This document shows, piece by piece, positions 29,352 through 36,954 of a stretch of DNA of 36,961 nt. Source of the DNA: Clostridiales bacterium (GTDB lineage Bacteria; Bacillota; Clostridia; Christensenellales; Aristaeellaceae); assembly GCA_015056415.1 (NCBI GenBank), contig SVGJ01000021.1:1-36961 (forward strand), read 5' to 3'. Position numbers and translations under genes: made by a program. Numbering within the stretch: the first letter of the stretch is position 1; each line of letters begins with the position of its first letter. Under the pieces are notes generated by a model that was not told the DNA's origin, did no database searches, and worked only from the letters and a program-made list of their open reading frames with translations.

Positions 29352-30368
29352 ATGTCCGAGATCATCAAGCCCGAAAAGAAACCCATCATCTTCTCCGGCA
29401 TCCAGCCCTCCGGCACGCTGACGCTTGGCAACTACATCGGCGCGCTGAAGAACTTCTCCCTCCTGCAGGATGACTACGATTGCATTTACTGCATTGTGGA
29501 TATGCACGCCATTACGGTGCGACAGAATCCTGCTGATCTGCGCCGCCGCTGCATGGAACTGGCCGCCATCTATATCGCCAGCGGCCTGGATCCCAAGAAG
29601 AGCCTGATCTACTGCCAGAGCCATGTGACCGGCCACGCGGAGCTGAGCTGGATCCTGAACTGCTTCACCTATATGGGCGAACTGAACCGCATGACCCAGT
29701 ATAAGGACAAGGCTGCCAAGCATGCCGATAACATCAACGCCGGCCTGTTTACCTATCCCGTGCTGATGGCTGCGGATATCCTGCTGTTCCAGACGAATAT
29801 GGTGCCTGTCGGCGTGGATCAGAAGCAGCACCTGGAGCTCTGCCGCGATGTGGCCCAGCGCTTCAATGGCGTGTACGGCAATGTGTTCACCATTCCCGAA
29901 CCCTACATCGCCAAGGTTGGCAGCAAGATCATGAGTCTGCAGGAGCCCACCCGCAAGATGTCCAAGTCCGATCCTGATGATACCTTCGTGGCCCTCCTGG
30001 ACGATCCCGACACCATTCGCCGCAAGATCAAGCGCGCCGTTACCGACAGTGACGGCGAGATCCGCTACGACCCCGAGAACAAACCCGGCGTCAGCAATCT
30101 GCTGTCCATCATGAGCGCCCTGGGCGCCGGCAGCATCGAAAGTCTCACCGCCGAGCTGGCCGGGCAGGGCTACGGCACGCTGAAGACCCGCACGGCTGAT
30201 TGCGTCATCGCGGCGCTGGAACCCCTGCAGAATGAGTACAAGAAACTTATTGCCGACAAGGGTTACCTGCAGGGCATTCTGGACGAGAATGCCAAGACTG
30301 CCAATTACCTTGCCAACAAGACCCTGCGCAAGGTGCAGAAGAAGGTCGGTTTCGCATCCCGCGGCTGA
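29352..30368 (+). CDS. trpS: tryptophanyl-tRNA synthetase
   Basis: 338 aa, class I synthetase of normal length. The HIGH-type motif is within FSGIQPSGTLTLGNYIGAL (residues 14-32), and KMSKS is at 202-206 in EPTRKMSKSDPD. AAGGAGG lies upstream of ATG 29352. It is a single-gene transcript controlled by the Trp T-box and closed by a terminator. Confidence 0.98.
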   Translation: MSEIIKPEKKPIIFSGIQPSGTLTLGNYIGALKNFSLLQDDYDCIYCIVDMHAITVRQNPADLRRRCMELAAIYIASGLDPKKSLIYCQSHVTGHAELSWILNCFTYMGELNRMTQYKDKAAKHADNINAGLFTYPVLMAADILLFQTNMVPVGVDQKQHLELCRDVAQRFNGVYGNVFTIPEPYIAKVGSKIMSLQEPTRKMSKSDPDDTFVALLDDPDTIRRKIKRAVTDSDGEIRYDPENKPGVSNLLSIMSALGAGSIESLTAELAGQGYGTLKTRTADCVIAALEPLQNEYKKLIADKGYLQGILDENAKTANYLANKTLRKVQKKVGFASRG

Positions 30369-30379
30369 TGGGCCGCACA

Positions 30380-30410
30380 AAAAAAGCCTCCGTTTGGAGG
30401 CTTTTTTCTT
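30380..30410. terminator. bidirectional terminator between trpS and the minus-strand proA unit
   Basis: AAGCCTCC-GTTT-GGAGGCTT stem (30384-30403), flanked by seven A on one side and TTTTTT on the other, so it works on both strands between converging units. Confidence 0.93.
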
Positions 30411-30419
30411 TGCTCACTT

Positions 30420-31085
30420 TCACAGCATATCCTGCCAGGGATGCCCGTCGGGATACAGTGCGGCAAGGCTATGCGTAAACCAGCTTTTCTGTTCGCCGTT
30501 CATCAGCGGGTAAGCTTGCAGAAAATCAAACAGGTTTTTGTCCATATCCGGGCTCGATGCCTTGTACATCAGCACAAGCTCCGGCGCCAGGTAAGGGATA
30601 TCATCCCGCCGCACAATGGCCTTGGACAGCTCCCGCCCGATGTTTTTGCCGGCATCAAACAGAAAGCGGTTGTCGTAGGTCTGGTTGAACAGAAACTCGA
30701 TGTAGTTGAACGGAGCGGCGTCGCCGTGCAGAAACTCGTGGTACAGCAACCCTTCGTCTTCACAGGGGTAGAAACGGATAAGCTGGCAATCCTTTGTGAA
30801 GCACATCAGGTTGCGCCCTTTTTCACTGACGGATGCGGCATCCAATGGGCGTACCTTGCCCTGACCGCGGAACTCACACACCTGCCAGCCTTTTCGCAGT
30901 ATGAAGGAAAGAATGGACGCTCTGTCAGGCTCAAGGGTGCAGATGTCGATATCCCCGTGGCTGCGCAGGGAATGACCATGGAACAGATCCAGGGCATAGC
31001 CGCCGCACACCGCCCAGGTGAAGGGAGTACCGCGAAGAAAATCTGTTGCCTGAATTAATCGAAGATCCAAATTATTCACCGCCAT
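30420..31085 (-). CDS. aminoglycoside/lincosamide nucleotidyltransferase-like protein
   Basis: 221 aa. The N-terminal FTWAVCGGYALDLF followed by SLRSHGDIDICTLE is the GG...HxDxD pattern of the ANT(2'')/Lnu-like branch of the nucleotidyltransferase-beta superfamily, with Asp pair DID as the presumed metal ligands. The C-terminal half is helical and includes RRDDIPYLAPELVLMYKA, also typical. Such proteins adenylylate antibiotics or have unknown native targets. It is the last gene of the eight-gene minus-strand unit, eight bases after the Nudix gene. A resistance role is only a possibility. Confidence 0.75.
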   Translation of the reverse strand: MAVNNLDLRLIQATDFLRGTPFTWAVCGGYALDLFHGHSLRSHGDIDICTLEPDRASILSFILRKGWQVCEFRGQGKVRPLDAASVSEKGRNLMCFTKDCQLIRFYPCEDEGLLYHEFLHGDAAPFNYIEFLFNQTYDNRFLFDAGKNIGRELSKAIVRRDDIPYLAPELVLMYKASSPDMDKNLFDFLQAYPLMNGEQKSWFTHSLAALYPDGHPWQDML

Positions 31086-31092
31086 GGATCAA

Positions 31093-31545
31093 TCACTCCA
31101 GCAGGTCGTGCCATTCGCCGTCGATCACTTGGAAGGAATGTTCACTCAGGTCGTCATTCAGGAAGACCCGCAGCATGGCGGACATAGTGTTGGCCAGCGG
31201 AGCGTTGGGCATTTCGGTAAGGGGCATCCACCAGACGCGCCCCTCCTCGGAGGAGCGAAGCGTGCCCTCGAAGGCATCGGTCTTGTAAAGGAGAACCACA
31301 TTACGCACTCCGCGCTTGAGCCAGTGCTTGATGCCGCACAGCCGTGGGTGGCTGATGGTCAGACCGGTCTCCTCATATACCTCGCGGATCACGGCGTGGG
31401 CGAAGGTCTCGCCGGGTTCAACGTGACCGCCGGGAAAAGTCACGCCGGGCCATTTGGGATCAACACGGTGCTGCACCAGGACATTCCCCTCATGGTCATA
31501 TACCATGCACATATTGGTGAATATGACCTGCTCCGGTTCCCGCAT
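31093..31545 (-). CDS. Nudix hydrolase (MutT-like)
   Basis: 150 aa. The complete Nudix box Gx5Ex7REUxEExGU is at residues 40-62 (GHVEPGETF...REVYEETGL). The N-terminal CMVYDHEGNVLVQHRV and the WPGVTFPGGH approach resemble 8-oxo-dGTP diphosphatases of the Bacillota. It probably hydrolyses an oxidised or otherwise damaged nucleoside triphosphate. It lies between the two antibiotic-modifying-enzyme-like genes in the same unit. Confidence 0.9.
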   Translation of the reverse strand: MREPEQVIFTNMCMVYDHEGNVLVQHRVDPKWPGVTFPGGHVEPGETFAHAVIREVYEETGLTISHPRLCGIKHWLKRGVRNVVLLYKTDAFEGTLRSSEEGRVWWMPLTEMPNAPLANTMSAMLRVFLNDDLSEHSFQVIDGEWHDLLE

Positions 31546-31557
31546 AAAAGCGCCTCC

Positions 31558-31992
31558 TTACAGCTTTTTGTTGAACCAGATGGTTCGGCCGGCCTCCTCA
31601 AAGCCAATGGCCAGATGAAAGGCGAGGCTTTCGGTGTTATCGATCTCGCAATCGCTGGCAAACTCGGTGCAGCCAACGCTTCGGGCCCAATCCTCACAGG
31701 CGGCGACAAGCCGGCGCGCAACGCCCTTGCGGTGATGCTCCGGCCGCACATATACGCCTTCCAGGAAGCCCACGGGACTTGTTTCAGTACCCTCAACATA
31801 GTCATGGCGGAGCTGACATTGCGCAAAGCCAATGGAAAGCCCATCCTCACAGGCAAGGAAGCATACAGCCTCGTCACAGGAGGTAAGTTCGGCAAATTCA
31901 GGCTCACGCTCCGCCGGCGTTTGGCCCCACATTTCACAGGCAAGCTGCGCCAGGGTGAGGCTGTCGGCGGGTTCGGCTTTGCGGATGATCAT
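31558..31992 (-). CDS. AAC(6')-like GNAT acetyltransferase
   Basis: 144 aa from ATG 31992, with GAGGTG seven bases upstream. The order of motifs follows chromosomal aminoglycoside 6'-N-acetyltransferases: IRKAEPADS at the start, DYVEGTETSPVGFLEGVYV in the core, the acetyl-CoA loop RKGVARRLV, then GCTEFASDCEIDNTESLAFH and GFEEAGRTIWFNK at the end. It would transfer acetyl from acetyl-CoA to an amine. Resemblance to the AAC(6')-I type is good by eye, but many such chromosomal genes are silent or have other substrates. Confidence 0.8.
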   Translation of the reverse strand: MIIRKAEPADSLTLAQLACEMWGQTPAEREPEFAELTSCDEAVCFLACEDGLSIGFAQCQLRHDYVEGTETSPVGFLEGVYVRPEHHRKGVARRLVAACEDWARSVGCTEFASDCEIDNTESLAFHLAIGFEEAGRTIWFNKKL

Positions 31993-32002
31993 GGATGACA
32001 CC

Positions 32003-32569
32003 TCATTGTTTCTGGATGATGAAGCACTCCGGCGCGCCGGGGCCTGCATTCAGGAAGCGGTTGTGGAGCACGTTGAACTCCTGCGGACGCAGGGCGGAAA
32101 GCCAATCAGACAGGGCATAGCGCTCGCGGTCTCCTTCGGCATGGCCGGGGTAGGCGCATACGGTACATACGCCGCCCTTTGCCAGCAACGTAAGGCAGGC
32201 GGTGATAGCGGTCTGGGTGGTCTCCCACAGGGTGGTGATGGACTTGTCTCCGCCGGGAAGCCAGCCCAGGTTAAACACGGCGGCCTGGATGGGGCCTGTC
32301 ACACGCTCGGCAATGTGCTGATGCCCCTCGGCATAAAGGGTGCAGCGGTTGATCAGTCCCTTTTCCGTCAGGCTGGCGGTGGTGCGCTCCACAGCGTCGT
32401 GCTGGATATCAAAACCGATAAGATGTCCGTTTTCGCCGACCAGCTCAGCGAGCATGCAGGCGTCATGACCGTTGCCCAGCGTTGCGTCGATAACGGTATC
32501 GCCGGGGCGGATCACCTGGCGCAGGGCATCCGCGGCCAGGTAGCGGGCGGAACGAAGCTCGTAGGGCAT
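32003..32569 (-). CDS. mnmM: tRNA (mnm5s2U34) methyltransferase MnmM (YtqB type)
   Basis: 188 aa, SAM-dependent class I methyltransferase. Family hallmarks are VIDATLGNGHDACMLAELVG (SAM loop), FNLGWLPGGDKSITT and the YPGHAEGDRE stretch. MnmM completes the 5-methylaminomethyl group on the wobble uridine of several tRNAs in Gram-positive bacteria and plants. ATG 32569 is chosen because AAGGAG is eight bases upstream; the GTG at 32575 overlaps the stop of the preceding gene. It is translationally coupled to the pseudouridine synthase gene, another RNA-modifying enzyme. Confidence 0.88.
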   Translation of the reverse strand: MPYELRSARYLAADALRQVIRPGDTVIDATLGNGHDACMLAELVGENGHLIGFDIQHDAVERTTASLTEKGLINRCTLYAEGHQHIAERVTGPIQAAVFNLGWLPGGDKSITTLWETTQTAITACLTLLAKGGVCTVCAYPGHAEGDRERYALSDWLSALRPQEFNVLHNRFLNAGPGAPECFIIQKQ

Positions 32570-32571
32570 AC

Positions 32572-33282
32572 TCACAGCTCCTTCAGCTTGCGGATCTCAT
32601 TGGGGGTGAGCTGCCGCCAGGTGCCGCGGGGAAGATCTCCCAGCTGGATGGGGCCGAAGCCTACGCGCTTAAGCTGCACCACCTGATGGCCCACCGCCTC
32701 GAACATACGGCGTACCTGGCGGTAGCGGCCTTCGTGAATGGTGACCAGCAGCACGGTGTCGAAGGCCTCGTAGCGCACGACGCGGACATGGGCGGGGGAG
32801 GTCAGCCGGCCGTCCAGCTGAACACCGGCACGCAGGCGGCGGATGGACTCCTCTTCCACACGGTTGCTGACCTTGGCCAGGTAGGTCTTGTCCACCTCGT
32901 GGCTGGGGTGGAGAAGACTGTTCATCATGTCGCCATCGTTGGTGAGCAGCAGCAGACCCTCGCTGTCGAAATCCAGGCGGCCCACAGGATACAGGCGAAC
33001 AGGATAATCGCGGAACTTGTCCATCACGGTAGCGCGGCCCTCAGGGTCGGACACGGTGGTGACCTCGCCCACGGGCTTGTAGTAGGCCAGGTAGTGCTTT
33101 TCCTCCTCCAGATGGATGAGGGCGCCATTCACGGTGATTTTGTCGGTGTGTTCATCCACCTGGACGCCCATCTCGGTCACCACGTGGCCATTGACGGCCA
33201 CATGCCCCTCGGCGATGAGCTTTTCAGATGCGCGGCGAGATGCCACGCCGGAAAGAGCAAGATATTTCTGCAAACGCATCAT
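32572..33282 (-). CDS. rluB: RluB/RsuA-family rRNA pseudouridine synthase
   Basis: 236 aa. An N-terminal S4 RNA-binding domain (MRLQKYLALSGVASRRASEKLI) is followed by the catalytic domain with GRLDFDSEGLLLLTNDG, in which the first Asp is the catalytic residue, and by HEGRYRQVRRMFEAVGH. It isomerises a uridine in rRNA; the 23S-acting RluB branch is favoured over RsuA by overall resemblance. The start is ATG 33282 (ATG 33279 possible); AAAGG is 12 bases away, a rather long spacing. Confidence 0.9.
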   Translation of the reverse strand: MMRLQKYLALSGVASRRASEKLIAEGHVAVNGHVVTEMGVQVDEHTDKITVNGALIHLEEEKHYLAYYKPVGEVTTVSDPEGRATVMDKFRDYPVRLYPVGRLDFDSEGLLLLTNDGDMMNSLLHPSHEVDKTYLAKVSNRVEEESIRRLRAGVQLDGRLTSPAHVRVVRYEAFDTVLLVTIHEGRYRQVRRMFEAVGHQVVQLKRVGFGPIQLGDLPRGTWRQLTPNEIRKLKEL

Positions 33283-33290
33283 AGCAGGAT

Positions 33291-33857
33291 TCAACCTTTC
33301 TGGTGTTGTTGGTAAAAGTAAAGCTCGCAGGCACGGCGGGCGAGGGGTTTATCGCGCTCGGCCTCGGTATAGGCCAGAGCCATGCGGTCAAGCCCCTGCA
33401 GGGTGAAGCCGCAATGCTCGCAGAACTGGCAGGCAACAGTGTTGTCATCGGTCAGGGCGATGCGCAGGCCGTTCATGCCCTGCTTGCGCGAGAAGCTTTC
33501 GATGGCGCTCAGCAGAGCGCGGGCAACGCCCTTGCGGCGGTGAGCCGCGTCCACCCGGATATCAAGGACGTCCGTCCACCTTGTCTCGGAGGTGGTGTAC
33601 ACGATCGCCTGACCAACGAAGACCTCATCATCAAAGGCAAGAAACATGGCAGCGCTGGGATCACCCAGCAGCTGGGATGGCTGCAGGCCAACCGGCATGG
33701 GAAAGCTGCGCCACTCGGCACGGGGAAGCGGAACATACCCCAGCACAAAGCCGGTGCGTCCGATGCGAAGCATCACGTCCTCGCCGCAGAGGGAGGCATC
33801 AGAGATGGGGCGGATGCGCTCAAGCAGCTCGGCGGTCAGGCGGCGAACGATGAGCAC
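33291..33857 (-). CDS. GNAT-family N-acetyltransferase (streptothricin-acetyltransferase-like)
   Basis: 188 aa from GTG 33857, five bases after GGAGGTG; an upstream frame extension overlaps the HAD gene and lacks a ribosome site. The acetyl-CoA loop is RRKGVARALL near residue 110, preceded by TDVLDIRVD and followed by LRIALTDDNTVACQFCEHCGFTLQGLD, an order also seen in Sat-type streptothricin acetyltransferases. The N-terminal ~70 residues are variable. The substrate is unknown. It lies four bases from the HAD phosphatase gene. Confidence 0.78.
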   Translation of the reverse strand: MLIVRRLTAELLERIRPISDASLCGEDVMLRIGRTGFVLGYVPLPRAEWRSFPMPVGLQPSQLLGDPSAAMFLAFDDEVFVGQAIVYTTSETRWTDVLDIRVDAAHRRKGVARALLSAIESFSRKQGMNGLRIALTDDNTVACQFCEHCGFTLQGLDRMALAYTEAERDKPLARRACELYFYQQHQKG

Positions 33858-33861
33858 GGAA

Positions 33862-34512
33862 TCACCTCCAGCGGACGTGTCGGGCGTTGGGCAGGGCGGC
33901 GGCAAGCTTTTTGCCGGGATTCACCAGCGTGGGGTTGCCCACCAGGCGGAGCATAGGAATATCGGATGCGGAATCCCCATAGCCGCAGGAGGCTTCGGCG
34001 TCCAGCGTCAGGTCGTTCGCCTGTAGCCAGGCGGCGATGCGGCGGGGCTTTTCCTCGCCGCGGCAGTTGGCCTGCACATGGCCGGTGTAAACGCCGTTTT
34101 CCACGGCGCAGCGGGTGGCGATCACCGTGTCCACAGGCAGGAATTCTGGTAGAAGATGCATGTACACATCAGCCGAGGCAGAGACCACCACGACTGTGTG
34201 ACCGGTGCTTTTCAGATTCCACAGTTCGGCGATGGCGTCTTCGAACAGGCGGGGCGTGATGACCTCACGGAAGAAATCCCGGGCCAGGTCGTCCAGCTCA
34301 TCAGGGCTCCTGCCCTTGATGAAGGAGAAAGTGTGCTCTTTGGCCCGGCTGATCTTGCCGGGACGGCCCAGCTGTGTCAGGAATCCCCATGCCGCCCGGA
34401 ACAGCTGGCGCTTTGGCGCGGCGCCCCTGCGGATGGCGTACAGCAGAAACGGGACGACAGAATCGCCCCGGGAAAGTGTATCATCGAAATCGAATAATGC
34501 AAGCTTGGTCAT
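33862..34512 (-). CDS. HAD-superfamily (HAD-IB, SerB-like) phosphatase
   Basis: 216 aa. Motif I is FDFDDTLSRGDS (nucleophile Asp), motif II VVVVSASADVY, motif III Lys in RGEEKPRRIA, and motif IV GYGDSASDIPML. The helical cap of ~90 residues after motif I matches HAD-IB enzymes, which dephosphorylate phosphoserine or other small phosphates. Start ATG 34512 overlaps the proA stop by one base. Its link to proline synthesis is only positional. Confidence 0.9.
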   Translation of the reverse strand: MTKLALFDFDDTLSRGDSVVPFLLYAIRRGAAPKRQLFRAAWGFLTQLGRPGKISRAKEHTFSFIKGRSPDELDDLARDFFREVITPRLFEDAIAELWNLKSTGHTVVVVSASADVYMHLLPEFLPVDTVIATRCAVENGVYTGHVQANCRGEEKPRRIAAWLQANDLTLDAEASCGYGDSASDIPMLRLVGNPTLVNPGKKLAAALPNARHVRWR

Positions 34513-35810
34513 CACAGCGGACAATCCTCATTCAGCAGTACATGGGTATACCGGCGGGTACCGTTTTTCATTTCAGCCATGAGCTGTCCGGAGCCCAGCA
34601 GCTTGTATTTATAGGTGGTGAGGCCCTCAAGCCCCATGGGGCCACGGGCATGAATCTTACCGGTGGCGATACCCACCTCCGCGCCGAAGCCGTAGACGAA
34701 GCCATCGGCAAAGCGGGTGGACACATTGTGGTAAACGCCGGCGCTGTCCACACGGGTCATGAAGGCCTGGGCGGCAGACTCATCGGCAGTGACGATGGAG
34801 TCGGTATGGTGGCTGCCGTAGCGGTTAACGTGGTCGATGGCGTCATCGAGGCTATTCACTACTTTGATGGACAGCGTGAAGTCAAGGTATTCGGCATGCC
34901 AGTCTTCTTCCGTAGCGGGCAGACAGGGGATGATGGACTGTACGGTATCATCGCCGAGGAGCTTGACGTTTTTCGCCTGCAGGGCAGGAAGAAGCATGGG
35001 CAGATAATCGGCGGCGATCCCGCGATGCACCAACAGCGTTTCCATAGCGTTGCAAACGGCAACGTTCTGCGTCTTGCTGTCAACGGCGATATTCACGGCC
35101 ATGTTCAGGTCGGCGGCTTTGTCCACGTAGACGTGGCATACGCCGTCGGCATGGCCCAGCACGGGAATTCGGCTGTTGTCCATAATGTAACGGACAAACT
35201 CATTGCTTCCACGGGGAATGATCAGGTCGATGAGCGTGTCCTCCTTAAGCATGGCGGCCACGTCCTCGCGGCTTTCCAGCAGCTGGGCGAAATCGGCAGG
35301 CAGGCCGGAACTGTCAGCGGCGGCACGCAGGGCCTCGCACAGGGCGCGATTGGTCTGCATAGCTTCACGGCCACCCTTAAGCAGCACGGCATTGCCGCTC
35401 TTGAGCGCGAGCGAGGCGATCTGCACCAGCGCGTCGGGACGGCTCTCGAAAATCACACCGATGACGCCGATGGGACAAGTGATGCGGTACAGCTTCAGCC
35501 CCTCGGTCAGTTCGCGGCTGAGGGTTGTCTGCCCGATTGGATCAGGCAGATCAGCCAGGGCGCGCAGACCGGCGGTGACGGCTGCCAGCTTCTCCTCGGC
35601 AAACTTCAATCGGCCCAGCAGCGGTGCGGCCAGGTTATCCTGTTCAGCCTTGGCGAGATCAGCCTTGTTAGCGGCAAAAATTTCCGCCTTGCGAGCCTCC
35701 AGCTCGTCCGCCATGGCAAGCAGTGCAGCATTTCGCACAGTAATATCGGAAGCGGCCAGCGTCCACGCGGCAACACGGGCGTCATGGGCCATCTGGTGAA
35801 GATCATTCAT
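34512..35810 (-). CDS. proA: glutamate-5-semialdehyde dehydrogenase (gamma-glutamyl phosphate reductase)
   Basis: 432 aa. It reduces gamma-glutamyl phosphate with NADPH, the second step of proline synthesis. Signatures: CPIGVIGVIFESRPDALVQI, LLKGGREAMQTN, and the catalytic Cys in VAVCNAMETLLVH; the C-terminal FGAEVGIATGKIHARGPMGLEGLTT is family-specific. ATG 35810 follows GGGAGG; an in-frame ATG at 35837 overlaps the -10 box. proB is not present in the window. It leads a tightly packed eight-gene unit and has its own promoter. Confidence 0.97.
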   Translation of the reverse strand: MNDLHQMAHDARVAAWTLAASDITVRNAALLAMADELEARKAEIFAANKADLAKAEQDNLAAPLLGRLKFAEEKLAAVTAGLRALADLPDPIGQTTLSRELTEGLKLYRITCPIGVIGVIFESRPDALVQIASLALKSGNAVLLKGGREAMQTNRALCEALRAAADSSGLPADFAQLLESREDVAAMLKEDTLIDLIIPRGSNEFVRYIMDNSRIPVLGHADGVCHVYVDKAADLNMAVNIAVDSKTQNVAVCNAMETLLVHRGIAADYLPMLLPALQAKNVKLLGDDTVQSIIPCLPATEEDWHAEYLDFTLSIKVVNSLDDAIDHVNRYGSHHTDSIVTADESAAQAFMTRVDSAGVYHNVSTRFADGFVYGFGAEVGIATGKIHARGPMGLEGLTTYKYKLLGSGQLMAEMKNGTRRYTHVLLNEDCPL

Positions 35811-35835
35811 CGGCAAAACCTCCCTTGATTCGTCC

Positions 35836-35886
35836 ATTATATCAGAAAAAATTGAGATTGCAATGCCGGAAAAGCTATGCTATACT
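35836..35886. promoter_or_regulatory. overlapping divergent promoters of proA and smpB
   Basis: The palindrome TTGCAA (35858-35863) can act as -35 in both directions. Plus strand: 17-base spacer to TATACT (35881-35886) before smpB. Minus strand: 16-base spacer to TATAAT (35836-35841) before proA. Binding of polymerase to one should exclude the other. Confidence 0.72.
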
Positions 35887-35927
35887 AAGAATCCACACGA
35901 AGTACAATCTTGAAGGAGGCGGAGAAG

Positions 35928-36395
35928 GTGCCACATCAGAAAGGGATCAAGCCGGTGGCCCAGAACCGCAAGGCCTTTCACGATTACTTCGTGGAGGAAC
36001 GCTACGAGTGCGGTGTGGCGCTTTTTGGCACGGAAGTCAAAAGCATCCGTCAGGGCCGTGTGAACCTGAAGGAAAGCTGGGCTGTGATCCGCAAGGGCGA
36101 GATCTGGGTGGAAGGTATGCACATCAGCCCCTACGAGCAGGGCAATATCTTCAACCGGGATCCCATGCGCCCCAAAAAGCTGCTGATGCACAAAAGTGAG
36201 ATCCGCAAGCTGGACAGCCTGGTCGCCCGCCAGGGCTACACGCTCATTCCGCTGGAGATCTACCTCAAGGACGGCCGCATGAAGGTGCAGCTCGGCCTGT
36301 GCAAGGGCAAGCAGCTCCACGACAAGCGTGACGCTGCCGCCAAGCGCGATACAGACCGCGAGATCCGCCGTGCGATCCGCGAACACAACAAGTAA
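35928..36395 (+). CDS. smpB: SsrA-binding protein SmpB
   Basis: 155 aa. SmpB carries tmRNA to stalled ribosomes. KPVAQNRKAFHDYFVEERYECG and LFGTEVKSIRQGRVNLKESW are the conserved OB-fold start, PYEQGN follows, and the basic C-terminal tail (DKRDAAAKRDTDREIRRAI) enters the mRNA channel. The GTG at 35928 is preferred since AAGGAGG is eight bases upstream; the TTG at 35910 would place the ribosome site within the coding sequence. tmRNA is encoded 215 bases downstream. Confidence 0.96.
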   Translation: MPHQKGIKPVAQNRKAFHDYFVEERYECGVALFGTEVKSIRQGRVNLKESWAVIRKGEIWVEGMHISPYEQGNIFNRDPMRPKKLLMHKSEIRKLDSLVARQGYTLIPLEIYLKDGRMKVQLGLCKGKQLHDKRDAAAKRDTDREIRRAIREHNK

Positions 36396-36418
36396 ATGAA
36401 AGCGATAAGTCAGTCAAC

Positions 36419-36600
36419 GTAAGGAATGAAGTCTTGCCGGGTGACACACCCAAAGCCGTCCGCAGGACTCTCATCGTATCGACCGGCTTTGCCGGTCGGG
36501 CGGGTCGTTTTTCGCTTTGCGAAAAACATTCCTTACAAATTCGGACGACCTCTGGTTGGCCGAATTTGCAAAACCTCGTGAAAACCCCCGGTTTTCACGA
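36419..36600 (+). repeat. nested inverted-repeat region between smpB and ssrA
   Basis: Outer 10-bp inverted repeat GTAAGGAATG/CATTCCTTAC (36419-36428, 36527-36536) encloses GGGTG-ACA-CACCC (36439-36451), CGACCGGC-TTT-GCCGGTCG (36480-36498) and TTTTTCGC-TTT-GCGAAAAA (36508-36526). Directly after come CAAATTCGG/CCGAATTTG (36536-36544, 36560-36568) and TCGTGAAAACC-CCC-GGTTTTCACGA (36576-36600). No gene and no clear ssrA promoter was found here. Confidence 0.85.
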
Positions 36601-36610
36601 ACTCCCATGC

Positions 36611-36954
36611 GGGGATGATCCGGTTTCGACGGGGGTGTCGAGAGCGGGATAAGCGAGCCGTGGACCCAGACCACGATAAAACCGGGAAAAAAAGTAACTG
36701 ACAATAGCGATTTCGCTTTCGCGGCTTAATGCCGTGACGTTGGCCCGGGTTGCCTGCGTGCCCGGTCACCAGCGTCATTAACGCAGGGAACGAGTGTGCC
36801 TAAGCTTTGCCGTACACCCGTAACATGAAGCTACCAAGGTCGTCAGCCTGTCAGTGGGCGGGCGGCTGAGGGAATGTTAAATCGCTGACTGCGCTCGGAG
36901 AAGGTCCCGTTCAAGAGCTTTCGGACAGGGGTTCGACTCCCCTCATCTCCACCA
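36611..36954 (+). ncRNA. ssrA: transfer-messenger RNA (tmRNA)
   Basis: The 5' end GGGGATGATCCGGTTTCGAC and the 3' end with T-loop GGTTCGACTCC and CATCTCCACCA are diagnostic. The acceptor stem GGGGATG/CATCTCC forms seven pairs including the G3-U pair recognised by alanyl-tRNA synthetase, and CCA is encoded. The tag frame ends ...GAC AAT AGC GAT TTC GCT TTC GCG GCT TAA. With GAC as resume codon after AAGTAACT the tag is A(from tRNA)-DNSDFAFAA, a normal degradation signal ending in FAFAA. The resume codon is inferred; GTA six bases earlier is the other option. One-piece form, 344 nt. Confidence 0.97.

Noticed and set aside
36434-36652. A 72-codon frame running from the spacer into ssrA
   Set aside because: It crosses several hairpins and the mature tmRNA 5' end and has no ribosome site.
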